Shown: positions 39,161 through 50,362, numbered from the stretch's first letter. The stretch: DNA of 64,000 nucleotides from Mycetohabitans endofungorum (GCF_002927045.1 NZ_PRDW01000003.1:124001-188000), one strand, 5' to 3'. The notes: generated from the letters alone by a model not told the origin. Translations and numbers: made by a program.

Positions 39161-40252
39161 TCAGACGCCGGCTTCGAACGCCGCCGCCGCGCGCTGCAGC
39201 CGGTCGTTGACCGCTGCCCATTCAGCGGTGGCCGGCAATGGCTCGATGAAAATACGCAGCACGTTCGCGCCATCCAGTTCGCGCAGCATCCGGTACAGTT
39301 CGCGCGCATACGCGTGCGGATCGTCGGGCGCGGCGACGAACTGCAAGTTGGGCCGCGCACGCAACGCCTCGGCCTGTGGCAGGCCGGCGCGCGCAATGAC
39401 CGCCAGTCGTTCATGCGGCGCATGGGCAGCAACCTCGCACAGGATTGCCTCGAGCGGCAGCAACGCGAGCGGCGTACGCGGCGCATAGTGAGCCTTCAAC
39501 GTGCCCGAGGCGCGCGGCACCGTGGCATCGCTGCCGTCGGGCAGCCGCGGCGCCGCGCCCAGCACGTCGGCGATCTGTTGCGGCGTGATCCGCCCAGGGC
39601 GCAGCAGCGCCGGAAAGCCACGCGACAGGTCGATGATCGTCGACTCGATACCGACATCGCATGCGCCACCGTCCAGTACGTGCACACTGTCGCCAAACTC
39701 GTCGCGCACATGCTGCGCGGTCGTCGGGCTCACATGGCCGAACTTGTTCGCGGACGGCGCGGCCACGCCGCCGTGGCCGTGCTGCAAGTCGGAAAACGCG
39801 CGCAGCAATGCCTGCGCCACCGGATGTGACGGACATCGCAGCCCGATCGAGTCCTGCCCGCCGCTCACCGCGTCCGGGATCGCATCGGCCCGCTTCAGGA
39901 TCAACGTCAATGGCCCAGGCCAAAACGCATCGATTAAGCGGCACGCCTCCGAACCCAGCGTACGGACCCAGCCACCGGGATCGTCACCTGGCGCCAAATG
40001 GACAATGACGGGATGGGTTGGGGGCCGGCCCTTGGCTGCGTAGATGCGCGCCACGGCCTGTGGATTGCGGGCATCCGCGCCCAACCCGTACACTGTCTCG
40101 GTCGGGAACGCTACCAGTTCGCCGGCGTCCAGGCGGCGCGCGGCGGCATCGATCGCGGCCGGCGCCGGCCACCCGCGCGTCGGCGCGTCGCTGTCGGCAG
40201 ATGTCGGCGTTGGCGCGCCGTGCCCGTCGTTGCGTTGCCGGGTGGCGCTCAT
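39161..40252 (-). CDS. tsaC: Threonylcarbamoyl-AMP synthase (Sua5/YwlC type)
   Basis: 363-aa protein of the long Sua5 form: an N-terminal YrdC domain joined to a C-terminal Sua5 domain. YrdC motifs include [20 protein letters not shown], a K-R-P-type region [13 protein letters not shown] and the [16 protein letters not shown] loop. It makes threonylcarbamoyl-AMP from Thr, bicarbonate and ATP for tRNA t6A37. The start at 40252 overlaps the purK stop by 4 nt, so it is the last gene of purC-purE-purK-sua5. A short Thr/Pro-rich leader of about 30 residues precedes the domain. Confidence 0.92.
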   Translation of the reverse strand: MSATRQRNDGHGAPTPTSADSDAPTRGWPAPAAIDAAARRLDAGELVAFPTETVYGLGADARNPQAVARIYAAKGRPPTHPVIVHLAPGDDPGGWVRTLGSEACRLIDAFWPGPLTLILKRADAIPDAVSGGQDSIGLRCPSHPVAQALLRAFSDLQHGHGGVAAPSANKFGHVSPTTAQHVRDEFGDSVHVLDGGACDVGIESTIIDLSRGFPALLRPGRITPQQIADVLGAAPRLPDGSDATVPRASGTLKAHYAPRTPLALLPLEAILCEVAAHAPHERLAVIARAGLPQAEALRARPNLQFVAAPDDPHAYARELYRMLRELDGANVLRIFIEPLPATAEWAAVNDRLQRAAAAFEAGV

Positions 40253-41502
40253 TCGAGTGGGATATGCAAAAGGCGCGCGCAATCGCGCGCGGCCGCCCGG
40301 GCCTCGTCCAGCGTCGGCGCAGTCAGCGTCAGATGGCCCATCTTGCGCCCGACGCGGGCTTCTTCCTTCGCATACAGGTGCAGGTGCGCGCCCGGCATCG
40401 CGGCAACCTCGTGCCATGGCGGCACGCGCGGTGTCTTGTCTGCAAACCACACATCACCGAGCAAATTCAGCATGACTGCGGGCGAATGTTGGCGCGTGCA
40501 GCCCAGCGGCATGCCAGCCATCGCGCGCACCTGCTGCTCGAACTGGTTCGACACGCATGCGTCGATCGTATAGTGCCCGGAATTGTGCGGCCGGGGCGCC
40601 ATTTCGTTGGCCACCAGCGAGCCGTCCTTCAACACGAAGAACTCCACGCACAGCACGCCGACATAGTCTAGTTGTGCAGCAATCGACAGCGCCGCAGCCT
40701 GCGCCCGCTCGATGAGCGCCGCATCCGCAACCGGCGCCGGCGAGATCGTCTGCGACAGAATGCCGTCACGATGGATATTCTGTGCGACCGGAAACACCAC
40801 TGTCGTGCGGTCCGCGCCGCGCGCAACGATGGCCGAGATCTCGTACGCGAGCGGCAGCCGCTGCTCGAGTACGCACGCGACGCCGCCCAGCGCTGCATGC
40901 GCGGCGCGCACCTCGTCCGGGTTGCACACGCTCATTTGCCCCTTGCCATCGTAGCCGAGCCGCGCGGTCTTCAGGATGCCCGGCAGTACCGCCGCCAGGG
41001 CCTCGTCGGACAGGGCCTGCAGCGCGGCCGACGACTCGATCACCACGTGTGGCGCGACCGATACGCCAGCCTGCTCGATCCAGCGCTTTTCGGCGATACG
41101 ATCCTGCGCGATGGCAACGCACTGCGCGGACGGGCTCACGCAGGTGGTGCGCGCCAGCCAGTCCAGGCTGGCGGCTGGCACATTCTCGAACTCGGTCGAC
41201 ACCGCCGCGCACAGCCGCGCCATTTCAGCAAGCGCCTCGCGATCGTCATACGCGGCGCAAAGATGGCGATCTGCAACGCCACCCGCTGGACAGGTGATCT
41301 CCGGATCCAACACGGCGACACGGTAGCCCATCGCCTGCGCGGCAAAACAGAACATCCGGCCGAGTTGGCCGCCGCCGACCATGCCTAGCCATGCGCCCGG
41401 CATGATTGGCGCGCGCGGATACGCCGGCGCGCCGAATGTGGGCGAGCTAGCACGCGCCGTCGAGGATGAACCCGTGCCTACGGGTAAGCGAACATCTGTC
41501 AT
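40249..41502 (-). CDS. purK: N5-carboxyaminoimidazole ribonucleotide synthase
   Basis: 417-aa ATP-grasp enzyme that carboxylates AIR to N5-CAIR with ATP and bicarbonate. The opening [19 protein letters not shown] (from about residue 38) is the PurK signature. Later [26 protein letters not shown] and the metal site [20 protein letters not shown] are present. About 30 extra N-terminal residues rich in Ser/Thr precede the domain; an internal Met at about residue 34 is an alternative start. It lies 93 nt after purE and overlaps sua5. Confidence 0.94.
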   Translation of the reverse strand: MTDVRLPVGTGSSSTARASSPTFGAPAYPRAPIMPGAWLGMVGGGQLGRMFCFAAQAMGYRVAVLDPEITCPAGGVADRHLCAAYDDREALAEMARLCAAVSTEFENVPAASLDWLARTTCVSPSAQCVAIAQDRIAEKRWIEQAGVSVAPHVVIESSAALQALSDEALAAVLPGILKTARLGYDGKGQMSVCNPDEVRAAHAALGGVACVLEQRLPLAYEISAIVARGADRTTVVFPVAQNIHRDGILSQTISPAPVADAALIERAQAAALSIAAQLDYVGVLCVEFFVLKDGSLVANEMAPRPHNSGHYTIDACVSNQFEQQVRAMAGMPLGCTRQHSPAVMLNLLGDVWFADKTPRVPPWHEVAAMPGAHLHLYAKEEARVGRKMGHLTLTAPTLDEARAAARDCARLLHIPLE

Positions 41503-41595
41503 TTTGTCAGAATAATGAGGTCGGCGGCAGAGCCCCTGGGACACACAATTCAATGCCGAAGGCCGCCACGCCGGCGCCTCGGCCCATGCGACGCG

Positions 41596-42180
41596 TCAAT
41601 CCGCCGGCAGCACCATCGCCCGCGCGGCATCGTTCTGACGCACGCGGAACATTGCGAGTTTGGACGCAAAGCCGTCCGCGTCGAGCGGCGCGCCGACACT
41701 GTCCGCGCTCGCGAGCAACGCAACGGCGAACAACGCGGCATTGGCCGCGCCAGCCTCGCCGATTGCGAACGTCGCGACCGGCACGCCTTTGGGCATCTGC
41801 ACGATCGAGTGCAATGAGTCCACGCCCCGCAGGTACTTGCTGGCCACCGGCACGCCGAGCACCGGCACCGTCGTCTTGGCCGCGAGCATGCCGGGCAGGT
41901 GTGCGGCGCCGCCCGCGCCCGCAATGATCGCGCGCAACCCACGCGAACGCGCTGCTTGCGCATAATCGAACATCTCATCGGGCATCCGGTGCGCGGACAC
42001 GACGCGTGCCTCGTAGGGCACGCCGAACTCGCGCAGGATCGCCACGGCGTGCTGCATCGTGTCCCAGTCCGATGACGACCCCATAACCACGCCAACCAGC
42101 GGGCTCGGGTGGCTGTGCGCACCGCCGGGCTGTGCTGGCTGCCGTACTGACTGCTGTGCTTGCTGCTGAACTTCATTCAT
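41596..42180 (-). CDS. purE: N5-carboxyaminoimidazole ribonucleotide mutase (class I PurE)
   Basis: 194-aa class I PurE that converts N5-CAIR to CAIR. The phosphate/nucleotide-binding loop [14 protein letters not shown] is at about residues 29-42. The active-site [15 protein letters not shown] (His near residue 63) and [20 protein letters not shown] follow. A Gln/Pro/His-rich N-terminal leader of about 27 residues is extra. It sits 12 nt after purC and 93 nt before purK in the purine cluster. Confidence 0.95.
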   Translation of the reverse strand: MNEVQQQAQQSVRQPAQPGGAHSHPSPLVGVVMGSSSDWDTMQHAVAILREFGVPYEARVVSAHRMPDEMFDYAQAARSRGLRAIIAGAGGAAHLPGMLAAKTTVPVLGVPVASKYLRGVDSLHSIVQMPKGVPVATFAIGEAGAANAALFAVALLASADSVGAPLDADGFASKLAMFRVRQNDAARAMVLPAD

Positions 42181-42192
42181 TGCGCGCTTCCG

Positions 42193-43089
42193 TTATCCAT
42201 GCAGCGGCTGGCCCGTGAGCCGCTCGAGGGCTTCGCGGTATTTCGCCGCGGTTTTGTCGATCACCTCGTGCGGCAGCTTCGGCGCCGGCGGCGCCTTGCT
42301 CCACGGCTGCGCCTCCAGCCAGTCGCGCACGAACTGCTTGTCGAATGACGGCGGGTTGGTGCCGACCCGGTATTGGTCTGCAGGCCAGAATCGCGACGAG
42401 TCGGCGGTCAACACCTCGTCCATCAGGTACAGCTTGCCGTCGTCATTGAGCCCAAACTCGAACTTGGTGTCCGCGATGATGATCCCGCGCGTGGCCGCGT
42501 AGTCCGCGGCCGTCTTGTACAGCGAGATGCTGATGTCGCGAATGCGCGCGGCCAGCTCGGCGCCAATACGCTGCTCGACCTCAGCAAACGTGATGTTCTC
42601 GTCGTGATGACCGATGTCCGCTTTCGCCGCCGGCGTGAAGATCGGCTCCGGCAGCCGTTGCGCGTTTTGCAGGCCCGCCGGCAGCGCGACGCCGCACACC
42701 GAGCCGCTGGCCTGATAGTCCTTCCAGCCGCTGCCGGTGAGGTAGCCGCGCACCACCGCCTCCACCAGGATCGGCTTCAGGCGCCGCACCACGACCGCGC
42801 GGCCGGCGACCTGCGGCACCTCGTCGGGCGCGACGACACTTTCCGGCGCCACGCCGGTCAAGTGGTTCGGCACCACGTGCGCAAGCTTGTCGAACCAAAA
42901 ATTGGCCATTTGGTTCAGCACGCGCCCCTTGTCCGGAATCGGCTCGCCCATGATCACGTCGAACGCCGACAGGCGGTCGGTCGTCACGATTAGCAACTTA
43001 TCGTCGCCGACTGCATAATTGTCGCGAACCTTGCCGCGGCCCAGCAGCGGCAGCGACTTCAGCGTAGATTCATAGAGCACAGAGGGCAT
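42193..43089 (-). CDS. purC: SAICAR synthetase (phosphoribosylaminoimidazole-succinocarboxamide synthase)
   Basis: 298-aa enzyme joining CAIR and aspartate with ATP. The N-terminal [20 protein letters not shown] is the ATP-binding motif. The SAICAR signature [20 protein letters not shown] appears as [19 protein letters not shown], and [20 protein letters not shown] with [14 protein letters not shown] follow. The start at 43089 ([14 protein letters not shown]) fits the family; upstream in-frame codons do not. It begins the purC-purE-purK-sua5 minus-strand operon, about 130 nt after the fba stop. Confidence 0.96.
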   Translation of the reverse strand: MPSVLYESTLKSLPLLGRGKVRDNYAVGDDKLLIVTTDRLSAFDVIMGEPIPDKGRVLNQMANFWFDKLAHVVPNHLTGVAPESVVAPDEVPQVAGRAVVVRRLKPILVEAVVRGYLTGSGWKDYQASGSVCGVALPAGLQNAQRLPEPIFTPAAKADIGHHDENITFAEVEQRIGAELAARIRDISISLYKTAADYAATRGIIIADTKFEFGLNDDGKLYLMDEVLTADSSRFWPADQYRVGTNPPSFDKQFVRDWLEAQPWSKAPPAPKLPHEVIDKTAAKYREALERLTGQPLHG

Positions 43090-43109
43090 CGTCGGGTCCC
43101 AGAAAGTGG

Positions 43110-43140
43110 AAAAGCCGTTCCGCGGCAGTGCGGGAACGGC
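43110..43140 (-). terminator. Probable rho-independent terminator after fba
   Basis: GCCGTTCC (43114-43121) pairs with GGAACGGC (43133-43140). In the minus direction the stem is followed by four T residues (43110-43113). It lies between the fba stop and the purC start. Confidence 0.55.
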
Positions 43141-43220
43141 GTGTATTGTAAACCGTGCGCGGCGCGGCACGGCGCCGCGCCGCAAGACCGGCAACGCGCG
43201 TCGGCCCGGCTGGCGGCGAA

Positions 43221-44285
43221 TCAGCGTACCACTTGCTTGAGCGCGCCCGACTTGTATTGCTCGGCGATCTTGTCCAGCGGCAACGGCTTGATCTTGCTGG
43301 CCTGCCCTTCGCAACCGAACTGACGATAGCGCGCCAGGCACACCTTCTTGGCCGCTTCGCGCGCCGGCTTCAGGTAGTCGCGCGGGTCGAACTTGCTCGG
43401 GTTCTCGACGAAATAGCGGCGGATCGCACCGGTGATCGCCAGCCGCAGGTCCGTATCGATATTAATCTTGCGCACACCGTGTTTGATGCCTTCCTGGATT
43501 TCCTCGACCGGCACGCCATACGTTTCCTTCATGTCGCCGCCAAACTCACGGATCTCCGCCAGCAGCTCCTGCGGCACCGACGACGAGCCGTGCATCACCA
43601 GGTGCGTGTTTGGGATCCGCGCATGGATTTCCTTGATTCGATCGATGGCCAGAATGTCGCCTGTCGGCTTCTTCGTGAACTTGTAAGCACCATGGGACGT
43701 ACCGATTGCGATGGCCAGCGCATCGCACTGCGTCGCGCGCACAAAATCGGCCGCCTGCTCGACGTCGGTGAGCAGTTGCTCGCGCGTCATCGTCCCTTCC
43801 GCACCATGACCGTCCTCCTTGTCGCCCTTCATCGTCTCGAGCGAACCGAGCACGCCGAGTTCGGCCTCGACCGTCACGCCGATCGCGTGCGAGAACTCGA
43901 CCACTTGTCGCGACACCTCAACGTTGTACTCATAACTGGCGACCGTCTTGCCGTCGGCCTGCAGCGAGCCGTCCATCATCACGCTGGTAAAGCCGCTGCG
44001 GATCGCCGCCATGCAGACCGCCGGCGATTGCCCGTGGTCCTGGTGCATCACGATCGGCAGATGCGGATAAGACTCGACCGCCGCCTCGATCAGATGGCGC
44101 AGGAACGCTTCACCCGCATATTTGCGCGCACCCGCCGACGCCTGCATGATCACCGGCGCATTCGCCTCATCCGCGGCCGCCATGATCGCCTGCACCTGCT
44201 CGAGGTTGTTGACGTTGAACGCCGGCAATCCGTAGCCGTTTTCAGCCGCGTGATCCAACAGTTGACGCATCGATACGAGAGGCAT
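43221..44285 (-). CDS. fba: Class II fructose-1,6-bisphosphate aldolase
   Basis: 354-aa zinc-dependent aldolase. [10 protein letters not shown] at residues 79-88 carries the catalytic Asp83 and zinc-ligand His84. The second signature [17 protein letters not shown] region and [13 protein letters not shown] with a third ligand His follow, and [16 protein letters not shown] is near the C-terminus. It cleaves fructose-1,6-bisphosphate in glycolysis and runs the reverse reaction in gluconeogenesis. It lies downstream of pyk and pgk, all on the minus strand with 165-175 nt gaps, so a glycolytic cluster with separate promoters is likely. Confidence 0.96.
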   Translation of the reverse strand: MPLVSMRQLLDHAAENGYGLPAFNVNNLEQVQAIMAAADEANAPVIMQASAGARKYAGEAFLRHLIEAAVESYPHLPIVMHQDHGQSPAVCMAAIRSGFTSVMMDGSLQADGKTVASYEYNVEVSRQVVEFSHAIGVTVEAELGVLGSLETMKGDKEDGHGAEGTMTREQLLTDVEQAADFVRATQCDALAIAIGTSHGAYKFTKKPTGDILAIDRIKEIHARIPNTHLVMHGSSSVPQELLAEIREFGGDMKETYGVPVEEIQEGIKHGVRKINIDTDLRLAITGAIRRYFVENPSKFDPRDYLKPAREAAKKVCLARYRQFGCEGQASKIKPLPLDKIAEQYKSGALKQVVR

Positions 44286-44450
44286 GTTTCACTCCTTCAA
44301 TGAGAATTCTTCCCGGCACTGGCCGCGCTACCATGGGCCGCGCGCATCCAGGTTGCGCCGTGCGCCGCGCGCTGCCTCGAATCGGGCGCTGTCGCGTCGG
44401 TCATCGGCCATTATTGTACGTTGACTGGGACGCGCCCAGCGGCGAAAACC

Positions 44451-45887
44451 TCAGACGATGTCGCCAACCTTGACGATCTTCAGCGTATTGGTACCGCCAG
44501 CCTGTCCCATCGGCTCGCCCACGGTCAACACAACAATGTCGCCGCGCACCGCGTAGCCGTTCTTCACCAGCACTTCGAGCGCCTGCTGTAGCGCCGTATC
44601 GCGGTCCAGGCTCGATTCCAAGTGCAGCGGCACCACATTGCGGTACAGTGCCATCATCCGCTCGCTGGCCACGCGCGGCGTCAACGCATAGATCGGCACA
44701 TGCAGCCAATGTCGGCTCATCCACAACGCGGTCGCGCCCGACTCGGTCAGCGCAACAATCGCCTTGGCGCCGAGGTGAAACGCGGTGAACAGCGCTCCCA
44801 TCGCAATCGACTGGTCGATGCGGGTGAACGTGCGATCCAGGAAATCTTTGTCCAACTCGACGTGCTCGGACTTCTCCGCCTCCACGCAGATGGCCGCCAT
44901 CGTCTCGATCGTCTCGACCGGATACCGGCCGGCCGCAGTCTCCGCGGACAACATCACCGCATCGGTGCCGTCCAGCACCGCGTTGGCCACGTCCGAGACT
45001 TCTGCCCGTGTCGGCACCGGATTCTGGATCATCGACTCCATCATCTGCGTGGCGGTAATCACGGTCTTGTTCGCCTCCCGCGCCATCCGGATCATCCGCT
45101 TTTGCAGCGCCGGCACCGCCGCGTTACCGACCTCCACCGCTAGATCGCCGCGCGCCACCATGATGCCGTCCGATGCATCGAGGATCTCTTGCAATGCCGG
45201 GATCGCCTCGGCACGCTCGATTTTAGCGATCATCTTCGGCTTGTAGCCGTACGGCGCACCGGCGATGTTCGCGAGCTGCCGCGCCATCTCCATGTCCGTC
45301 GCATTTTTCGGGAACGATACGGCGACCAAATCCGCGCCGAGCGCCATGGCCGTACGTATATCCTCCATGTCCTTCGCCGTCAGTGCGGGGGCGGACAGAC
45401 CGCCGCCCTGCCGGTTGATCCCCTTGTTGTTCGACAGTTCGCCGCCGACCTTCACGCTCGTGTGGATCTCTCCGCCGATCACCCGCTGCACGCTCAACAC
45501 GATCAGGCCATCGTTGAGCAGCAGGATGTCGCCGGCCTTCAAATCGCGCGGCAGGTCCTTGTAGTCCAGGCCGACGCGCTCCTCGTTGCCCAATTCGCAC
45601 GCGGCATCCAGCACGAACGGCGCGCCAGCAGCGAGCATCACGCGGCCGTTCTCGAACTTACCAACGCGGATCTTCGGACCTTGCAGGTCCGCCATGATCG
45701 CCACTTCACGGCCCGCCTGCCGCGCAGCCTCCCGCACGAACTCGGCACGCTGGCGATGATCGTCGGCGGTGCCGTGCGAAAAATTCAGCCGCACAACATC
45801 CAGCCCCGCCGCAATCATCCGCGACAGGATGTCCGGCGAGCTGGACGCGGGTCCGATGGTGGCGACAATCTTGGTAGCGCGATGCAT
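44451..45887 (-). CDS. pyk: Pyruvate kinase
   Basis: 478-aa enzyme converting PEP and ADP to pyruvate and ATP. The N-terminus (MHRATKIVATIGPASSSPD) and RLNFSHG are family standards. The active-site Lys region is MIAKIERAEAIPALQEI. The metal/substrate segment GIMVARGDLAVEV and the signature TATQMMESMIQNPVPTRAEV are also present. The C-terminal domain is complete. It lies between pgk and fba on the minus strand. Activator type (AMP/sugar phosphate) cannot be predicted by eye. Confidence 0.97.
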   Translation of the reverse strand: MHRATKIVATIGPASSSPDILSRMIAAGLDVVRLNFSHGTADDHRQRAEFVREAARQAGREVAIMADLQGPKIRVGKFENGRVMLAAGAPFVLDAACELGNEERVGLDYKDLPRDLKAGDILLLNDGLIVLSVQRVIGGEIHTSVKVGGELSNNKGINRQGGGLSAPALTAKDMEDIRTAMALGADLVAVSFPKNATDMEMARQLANIAGAPYGYKPKMIAKIERAEAIPALQEILDASDGIMVARGDLAVEVGNAAVPALQKRMIRMAREANKTVITATQMMESMIQNPVPTRAEVSDVANAVLDGTDAVMLSAETAAGRYPVETIETMAAICVEAEKSEHVELDKDFLDRTFTRIDQSIAMGALFTAFHLGAKAIVALTESGATALWMSRHWLHVPIYALTPRVASERMMALYRNVVPLHLESSLDRDTALQQALEVLVKNGYAVRGDIVVLTVGEPMGQAGGTNTLKIVKVGDIV

Positions 45888-46061
45888 GAGTCTCCTTGAC
45901 TGGGTTAAAGCGCTGCATAAAGCGCTGCTGCGGAGGCGATTGCCCGGAGCGGATGCGACACCGGCGTAACGCCGCTGCGCGCGGCCGGCCGAGCCAGGAC
46001 AGCCGCGCCGCTATGCTGCGGTGTCGGCGGTGAGTTGCACAAGGTCGCGCGCCGTGACCGT

Positions 46062-47276
46062 TTATGCGCCGGCGTTACCGGCTTGCGCACGGCTTTGCAG
46101 CACCTCGACCGCAGGCAGCGTCTTGCCCTCGAGGAACTCGAGGAAGGCCCCTCCGCCGGTCGAGATATAACTGACCTTGTCATGAATACCGTACTTCGCA
46201 ATCGCCGCGAGCGTATCGCCGCCGCCGGCGATAGAGAACGCCTGCGACTTCGCGATGGCCTGCGCGAGCGTCTTCGTGCCGTTGCCAAATTGATCGAACT
46301 CGAACACGCCGACAGGCCCGTTCCACACGATTGTGCCGGCCTTTTCCAGCTGCACGGCCAGCGCGGCCGCGGTCTGCGGACCGATGTCCAGGATCATGTC
46401 GTCGTCGGCCACCTCGCTTGCCGCCTTGGTCTGCGCGTGGGCATCCGACGCGAACGCCTTCGCGGCCACCACGTCGGTCGGAATCGGCACTGACGCCCCG
46501 CGCGCGTTCGCCGCGTCGATGATCGCTTTGCCCTCACCGACTAAATCCGCTTCGGCCAGCGATTTGCCGATCGGTAGCCCGGCGGCCAGCATGAACGTGT
46601 TCGCGATGCCGCCACCCACGATAAGTTGGTCGACCTTCTCGGCAAGCGATTTTAGGATTGTCAGCTTCGTCGACACCTTCGAGCCCGCCACGATCGCCAC
46701 GAGCGGACGTTTCGGGTTGCCGAGCGCTTTGCCCAGCGCATCGAGTTCCGCCGCGAGCAGCGGACCGGCACACGCGATTTTCGCGTACTTCGCGATCCCG
46801 TGCGTGGTCGCCTCCGCGCGGTGCGCAGTGCCAAATGCGTCATTGACATAGACGTCGCACAGCGCGGCCATCTTTTGCGCAAGCTCGTCCGAATTCTTCT
46901 TCTCACCCGGGTTGACGCGGCAATTCTCGAGCAGCACGACATTGCCGGACGCCACGCTCACACCACGCTCGACCCAGTTAGCCACCAGCGGCACGTCGCG
47001 GCCGAGCAACTCGCCCAGGCGCTTGGCCACGGGTGCGAGAGAGTCTTCCGGCTTGAACTGCCCTTCGGTGGGCCGGCCCAGGTGCGATGTCACCATCACC
47101 GCCGCGCCAGCATCGAGCGCCTGGCGGATCGCCGGGACCGACGCGCGAATGCGGGTGTCCTCGGTGATGTTGCCGGCATCGTCTTGTGGCACGTTCAGGT
47201 CGGCACGGATGAACACACGCTGACCGCGGAGCTTTCCGTCCGCGATGAGGTCGGTCAAACGCAGAACTTGAGTCAT
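46062..47276 (-). CDS. pgk: Phosphoglycerate kinase
   Basis: 404-aa kinase exchanging phosphate between 1,3-bisphosphoglycerate and ADP. N-domain landmarks: [13 protein letters not shown] and [12 protein letters not shown]. Hinge and nucleotide site: [20 protein letters not shown], then [18 protein letters not shown] and the C-terminal [20 protein letters not shown]. The start at 47276 ([15 protein letters not shown]) is used; the longer upstream reading has no similarity. It is the first gene of the pgk-pyk-fba group. Confidence 0.96.
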   Translation of the reverse strand: MTQVLRLTDLIADGKLRGQRVFIRADLNVPQDDAGNITEDTRIRASVPAIRQALDAGAAVMVTSHLGRPTEGQFKPEDSLAPVAKRLGELLGRDVPLVANWVERGVSVASGNVVLLENCRVNPGEKKNSDELAQKMAALCDVYVNDAFGTAHRAEATTHGIAKYAKIACAGPLLAAELDALGKALGNPKRPLVAIVAGSKVSTKLTILKSLAEKVDQLIVGGGIANTFMLAAGLPIGKSLAEADLVGEGKAIIDAANARGASVPIPTDVVAAKAFASDAHAQTKAASEVADDDMILDIGPQTAAALAVQLEKAGTIVWNGPVGVFEFDQFGNGTKTLAQAIAKSQAFSIAGGGDTLAAIAKYGIHDKVSYISTGGGAFLEFLEGKTLPAVEVLQSRAQAGNAGA

Positions 47277-47617
47277 GAGGTTGGCTTGACGAAGTTGAGG
47301 AAAGGGTAAAGCCGCAGCGCGGACGCAGTGACGCACGCCCGCTGCCGTCGTGTAATGCGCATTCGGCGAACCGCCGGGCAAGCGGATGGCACGGCCCGTG
47401 CAACTCGCTGGGAACATGTCATTCTAGCGCATCGGATGGCGCGACCGAAGTATCGGAAGTTGCGGCAGGACTGCCAAAAAGTACCGGATCACTAGCACGG
47501 GATCGCGGCATATCGGCTTAGCCCCGCACCGACCGGACCGCGCGGGATAGGCGTTCATTTATGCGCCGGCGGGCCTTCAGCGAATACCGCCCGGCCCGAA
47601 TAGGGGGTGGGGACCGA
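47277..47617. other. Gap between pgk and azlD
   Basis: 341 nt with no supported gene. A TAGAAT hexamer about 145 nt before the pgk start could be a -10 element, but no convincing -35 was seen. No terminator for azlCD was recognised. Confidence 0.35.
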
Positions 47618-47944
47618 TCAAGGCCACCCTAACCGCAGCGCCGTAAATACCAGCATCCCGACGACGATCGTCTGAACCATACTCCGGCGCCACAGGAACC
47701 ACAGCGTGCCGGCGACCGTGCCATACCACGCATGGTTCTCGAGCGCGAACGATAGCCCTTGCGGCGTCATCGCGACATCCGGCACAACCACCGCGATCAG
47801 CGCCGCTGCGGGTGCATAACGCAATGCGCGCAGCACGCGCTCCGGCAACACGGTGCGCTTGCCTCCTAACAGGAAGGCGGCGCGGGTCACGCCGGTGACG
47901 ATCATCATGCCAATGATCGCAAGCCAAATCTGGGTCGAGCTCAT
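47618..47944 (-). CDS. azlD: AzlD-family branched-chain amino acid transport subunit
   Basis: 108-aa protein with about three to four hydrophobic helices and the family's T-R-A-A-F-L-L segment near residue 20 (GVTRAAFLLGGKR). AzlD works with AzlC as a two-subunit exporter of branched-chain amino acids. Its start overlaps the azlC stop by 4 nt. The nearby divergent ilvE, which acts on the same amino acids, supports the assignment. Confidence 0.9.
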   Translation of the reverse strand: MSSTQIWLAIIGMMIVTGVTRAAFLLGGKRTVLPERVLRALRYAPAAALIAVVVPDVAMTPQGLSFALENHAWYGTVAGTLWFLWRRSMVQTIVVGMLVFTALRLGWP

Positions 47945-48696
47945 TGCGACGCCCTGCCGCCCTGTCCGGCGCGCCGCAATACCTTCGCCGACCTATTGTG
48001 CGCATAGGTGTCGCTGACGAGCCCGGCGAGCAGCGCGGCCAGGATCGCCAGCGGCAGCGAAAGGCGGTATGGCATGTCGATGCCGACGAGTGCGACGATC
48101 GCCGCGATGACGACGGCCACTAGCGTCGAGCGGCCGACGATCGCGGACACCATGATCGGGATCAAGGCGAGCGTGCCCGCCAGGCTTAAGCCCCAGTCGT
48201 CCGGAAAAAGGTTGGCGAGCAAAATGCCGATGATCGAGGACGCCTGCCACATGATCCAGCTTGACGCCGCCATGCCCCAGAAGAACGCCTCCTTGCCAGG
48301 CTCATACCCGGGCCTGAAGCTGCGCGCCTGGAATAGCAGGTAGAGTACGTCGCCGTTGAAGTAGCCTAACAGCAGACGGCGCGGCATCGACAGGTACGAA
48401 AAATGGGGCGCCAAGCCGGCACTGAACACGATAAACCGCGTATTGACCATCGCCGCGGTCAGCAGCACGGTCCACATCGGCAGCTTCGCGGCGAGCAGCG
48501 GCAACACGGCCAGTTGCGAGGAACCGGCATACACGAGCAGCGACATCCCGAGGGCTTGCGGCACGGTCAGCACCGACTTGCTCATCGCGATGCCGGTCAC
48601 TAGCCCCCAGGAGAACATCGCGGCAAAGGTCGGCGCATAGGTGCGCACGCCATCGACAAAGGCGCGGCGGTCGACATCGGACAAACGCTGGAACAT
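47941..48696 (-). CDS. azlC: AzlC-family branched-chain amino acid exporter
   Basis: 251-aa membrane protein of the AzlC/YgaZ family. The N-terminal FSWGLVTGIAMSKSVLTVPQ and MSLLVYAGSSQLAVLPLLAA segments are characteristic, as is NTRFIVFSAGLAPHFSYLSM. With AzlD it probably exports valine, leucine or isoleucine (or analogues) across the inner membrane. It is first in the two-gene azlCD operon and divergent from ilvE. Confidence 0.92.
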   Translation of the reverse strand: MFQRLSDVDRRAFVDGVRTYAPTFAAMFSWGLVTGIAMSKSVLTVPQALGMSLLVYAGSSQLAVLPLLAAKLPMWTVLLTAAMVNTRFIVFSAGLAPHFSYLSMPRRLLLGYFNGDVLYLLFQARSFRPGYEPGKEAFFWGMAASSWIMWQASSIIGILLANLFPDDWGLSLAGTLALIPIMVSAIVGRSTLVAVVIAAIVALVGIDMPYRLSLPLAILAALLAGLVSDTYAHNRSAKVLRRAGQGGRASQ

Positions 48697-49050
48697 GGCA
48701 GCAACGGTGAATTGAGTGGAACGGGCTAGCGATCGGCGATTGCAGCGCGACTCCCTCTAAGTAAGAACACGGATTATATGATTGGCCCGGTCATTGTGCT
48801 TTGCGCTGTATTCGGCCTCGCTTGCGATGAATAAGGCGTACCGTAAGGAGGAATTTACGATCAGCTGACGGGTCCCGGAACGCCGGCGTGTCCCGCGTGC
48901 GACCCGCCGCGAGAAACGGCGGCAGGCCACTGCAAGCTGTACGCCGTATGCGCGTCGGGGCTCGAATTGGCGCTAAAATAACGTCCTTTGGCTGATCCGT
49001 TGCACGTTCCGTGCGGGCGGCCAACGACAGACACCGCGAGGAGAATCTCT
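48697..49050. other. Divergent promoter region of azlCD and ilvE
   Basis: 354 nt without a gene. TAAAAT at 48974-48979 could be the ilvE -10 element, without a good -35. The ilvE ribosome-binding site GAGGAGA lies at 49038-49044. No leader peptide or attenuator was recognised. Confidence 0.4.
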
Positions 49051-49971
49051 ATGTCAATGGCCGACCGCGATGGCAAGATCTGGATGGACGGCAAGCTGAT
49101 CGACTGGCGCGACGCGAAGATCCATGTGCTGACGCACACGCTGCACTACGGAATGGGCGTATTCGAAGGGGTGCGCGCGTACCAGACCAGCGAGGGCACC
49201 GCGATCTTCCGGTTGAAGGAGCATACGAGGCGCCTGTTCAACTCGGCAAAGATCTTCCAGATGGACGTGCCGTTCGACCAGGAAACGATTATCGCCGCGC
49301 AGCGCGACGTCGTGCGAGAAAACAAACTCCAGTCGTGTTACCTGCGCCCAATCATCTGGGTCGGCTCCGAGAAGCTCGGCGTGTCGGCGACAGGCAACAC
49401 GATCCATGTCGCAATCGCGGCATGGCCGTGGGGCGCCTATCTCGGCGACGAAGGGCTGTCCAACGGCATTCGCGTGAAGACCTCGTCGTTCACGCGCCAC
49501 CACGTCAACGTGTCGATGGTGCGCGCCAAGGCGTCGGGCTGGTACGTGAACTCGATCCTCGCCAACCAGGAGGCGATCGCCGACGGCTACGACGAGGCGC
49601 TGCTGCTGGATGTGGACGGCTACGTGTCCGAGGGCTCCGGCGAGAACTTCTTCCTCGTCAACAATGGCAAGCTGTATACGCCGGACCTGTCGTCGTGTCT
49701 GGACGGTATCACGCGCGACACGATTATCACGCTGGCGAAAGACTTCGGCATCGAAGTCATTGAGAAGCGCATCACGCGGGACGAGGTGTATACCGCGGAC
49801 GAGGCGTTCTTCACCGGAACCGCGGCCGAAGTCACGCCAATCCGCGAATTGGACAACCGCCCGATCGGCGCCGGCCGCCGTGGACCGGTCACCGAAAAGC
49901 TCCAATCTGCGTTCTTCGATATCGTGTCGGGGAAAAACAAACAGTACGCGCACTGGCTGACCCAGGTCTGA
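49051..49971 (+). CDS. ilvE: Branched-chain amino acid aminotransferase
   Basis: 306-aa class IV PLP aminotransferase interconverting Val, Leu and Ile with their keto acids. The opening KIWMDGKLIDWRDAKIHVLT with HTLHYGMGVFEGVRAY is diagnostic. The PLP-binding Lys is in SMVRAKASGWYVNSILANQE (about residue 159). The signature EGSGENFFLVNNGKLYTPDL and FFTGTAAEVTPIRELDNRPI follow. The start at 49051 follows a GAGGAG site by 7 nt. It leads a plus-strand row with a zinc-finger gene 31 nt downstream. Confidence 0.96.
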   Translation: MSMADRDGKIWMDGKLIDWRDAKIHVLTHTLHYGMGVFEGVRAYQTSEGTAIFRLKEHTRRLFNSAKIFQMDVPFDQETIIAAQRDVVRENKLQSCYLRPIIWVGSEKLGVSATGNTIHVAIAAWPWGAYLGDEGLSNGIRVKTSSFTRHHVNVSMVRAKASGWYVNSILANQEAIADGYDEALLLDVDGYVSEGSGENFFLVNNGKLYTPDLSSCLDGITRDTIITLAKDFGIEVIEKRITRDEVYTADEAFFTGTAAEVTPIRELDNRPIGAGRRGPVTEKLQSAFFDIVSGKNKQYAHWLTQV

Positions 49972-50002
49972 GCCTGCCTCTTTCGAACCCAAGATCGACC
50001 CT

Positions 50003-50197
50003 ATGAGCGAACTGAAGGAAATGCCGCTGATCGAACTCAGCGCGAAGGACCTCCCCGCCTATTGCCCGAACCCGGCGATGCCCCGCTGGAGCGCGCATCC
50101 GCGTATTTTCATCGACGTCACGCACGGCGAGGCCCGGTGCCCTTACTGCGGCACGCGCTACAAGCTGCGCGACGGCGAGGTGCTCAAAGGCCATTGA
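50003..50197 (+). CDS. Small zinc-finger protein (NDUFS6-like, COG4391 type)
   Basis: 64 aa. Cys21, His32, Cys46 and Cys49 form a likely zinc site (CPNPAMPRWSAHP and RCPYCGTRYKL), the pattern of small zinc-finger domain proteins related to the NDUFS6 complex I subunit. It follows ilvE by 31 nt and precedes waaF, a position conserved in Burkholderia. Function in bacteria is not established. Confidence 0.85.
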   Translation: MSELKEMPLIELSAKDLPAYCPNPAMPRWSAHPRIFIDVTHGEARCPYCGTRYKLRDGEVLKGH

Positions 50198-50362
50198 GTC
50201 CAGCGCCACGCACCGGCGCAGGCTGGTCGTGAAAGCTGTCGCACCGCGGTGCGACGGCCTTCGCGCGCAGCGTCTCCGTGTTGCTTCCCCCGTAATCGAC
50301 CCGCTTCCGGCATCCCAGGCGAGAGCCGGCCGAAGCGCTTTTTGACTGGAATTTCTGACCCG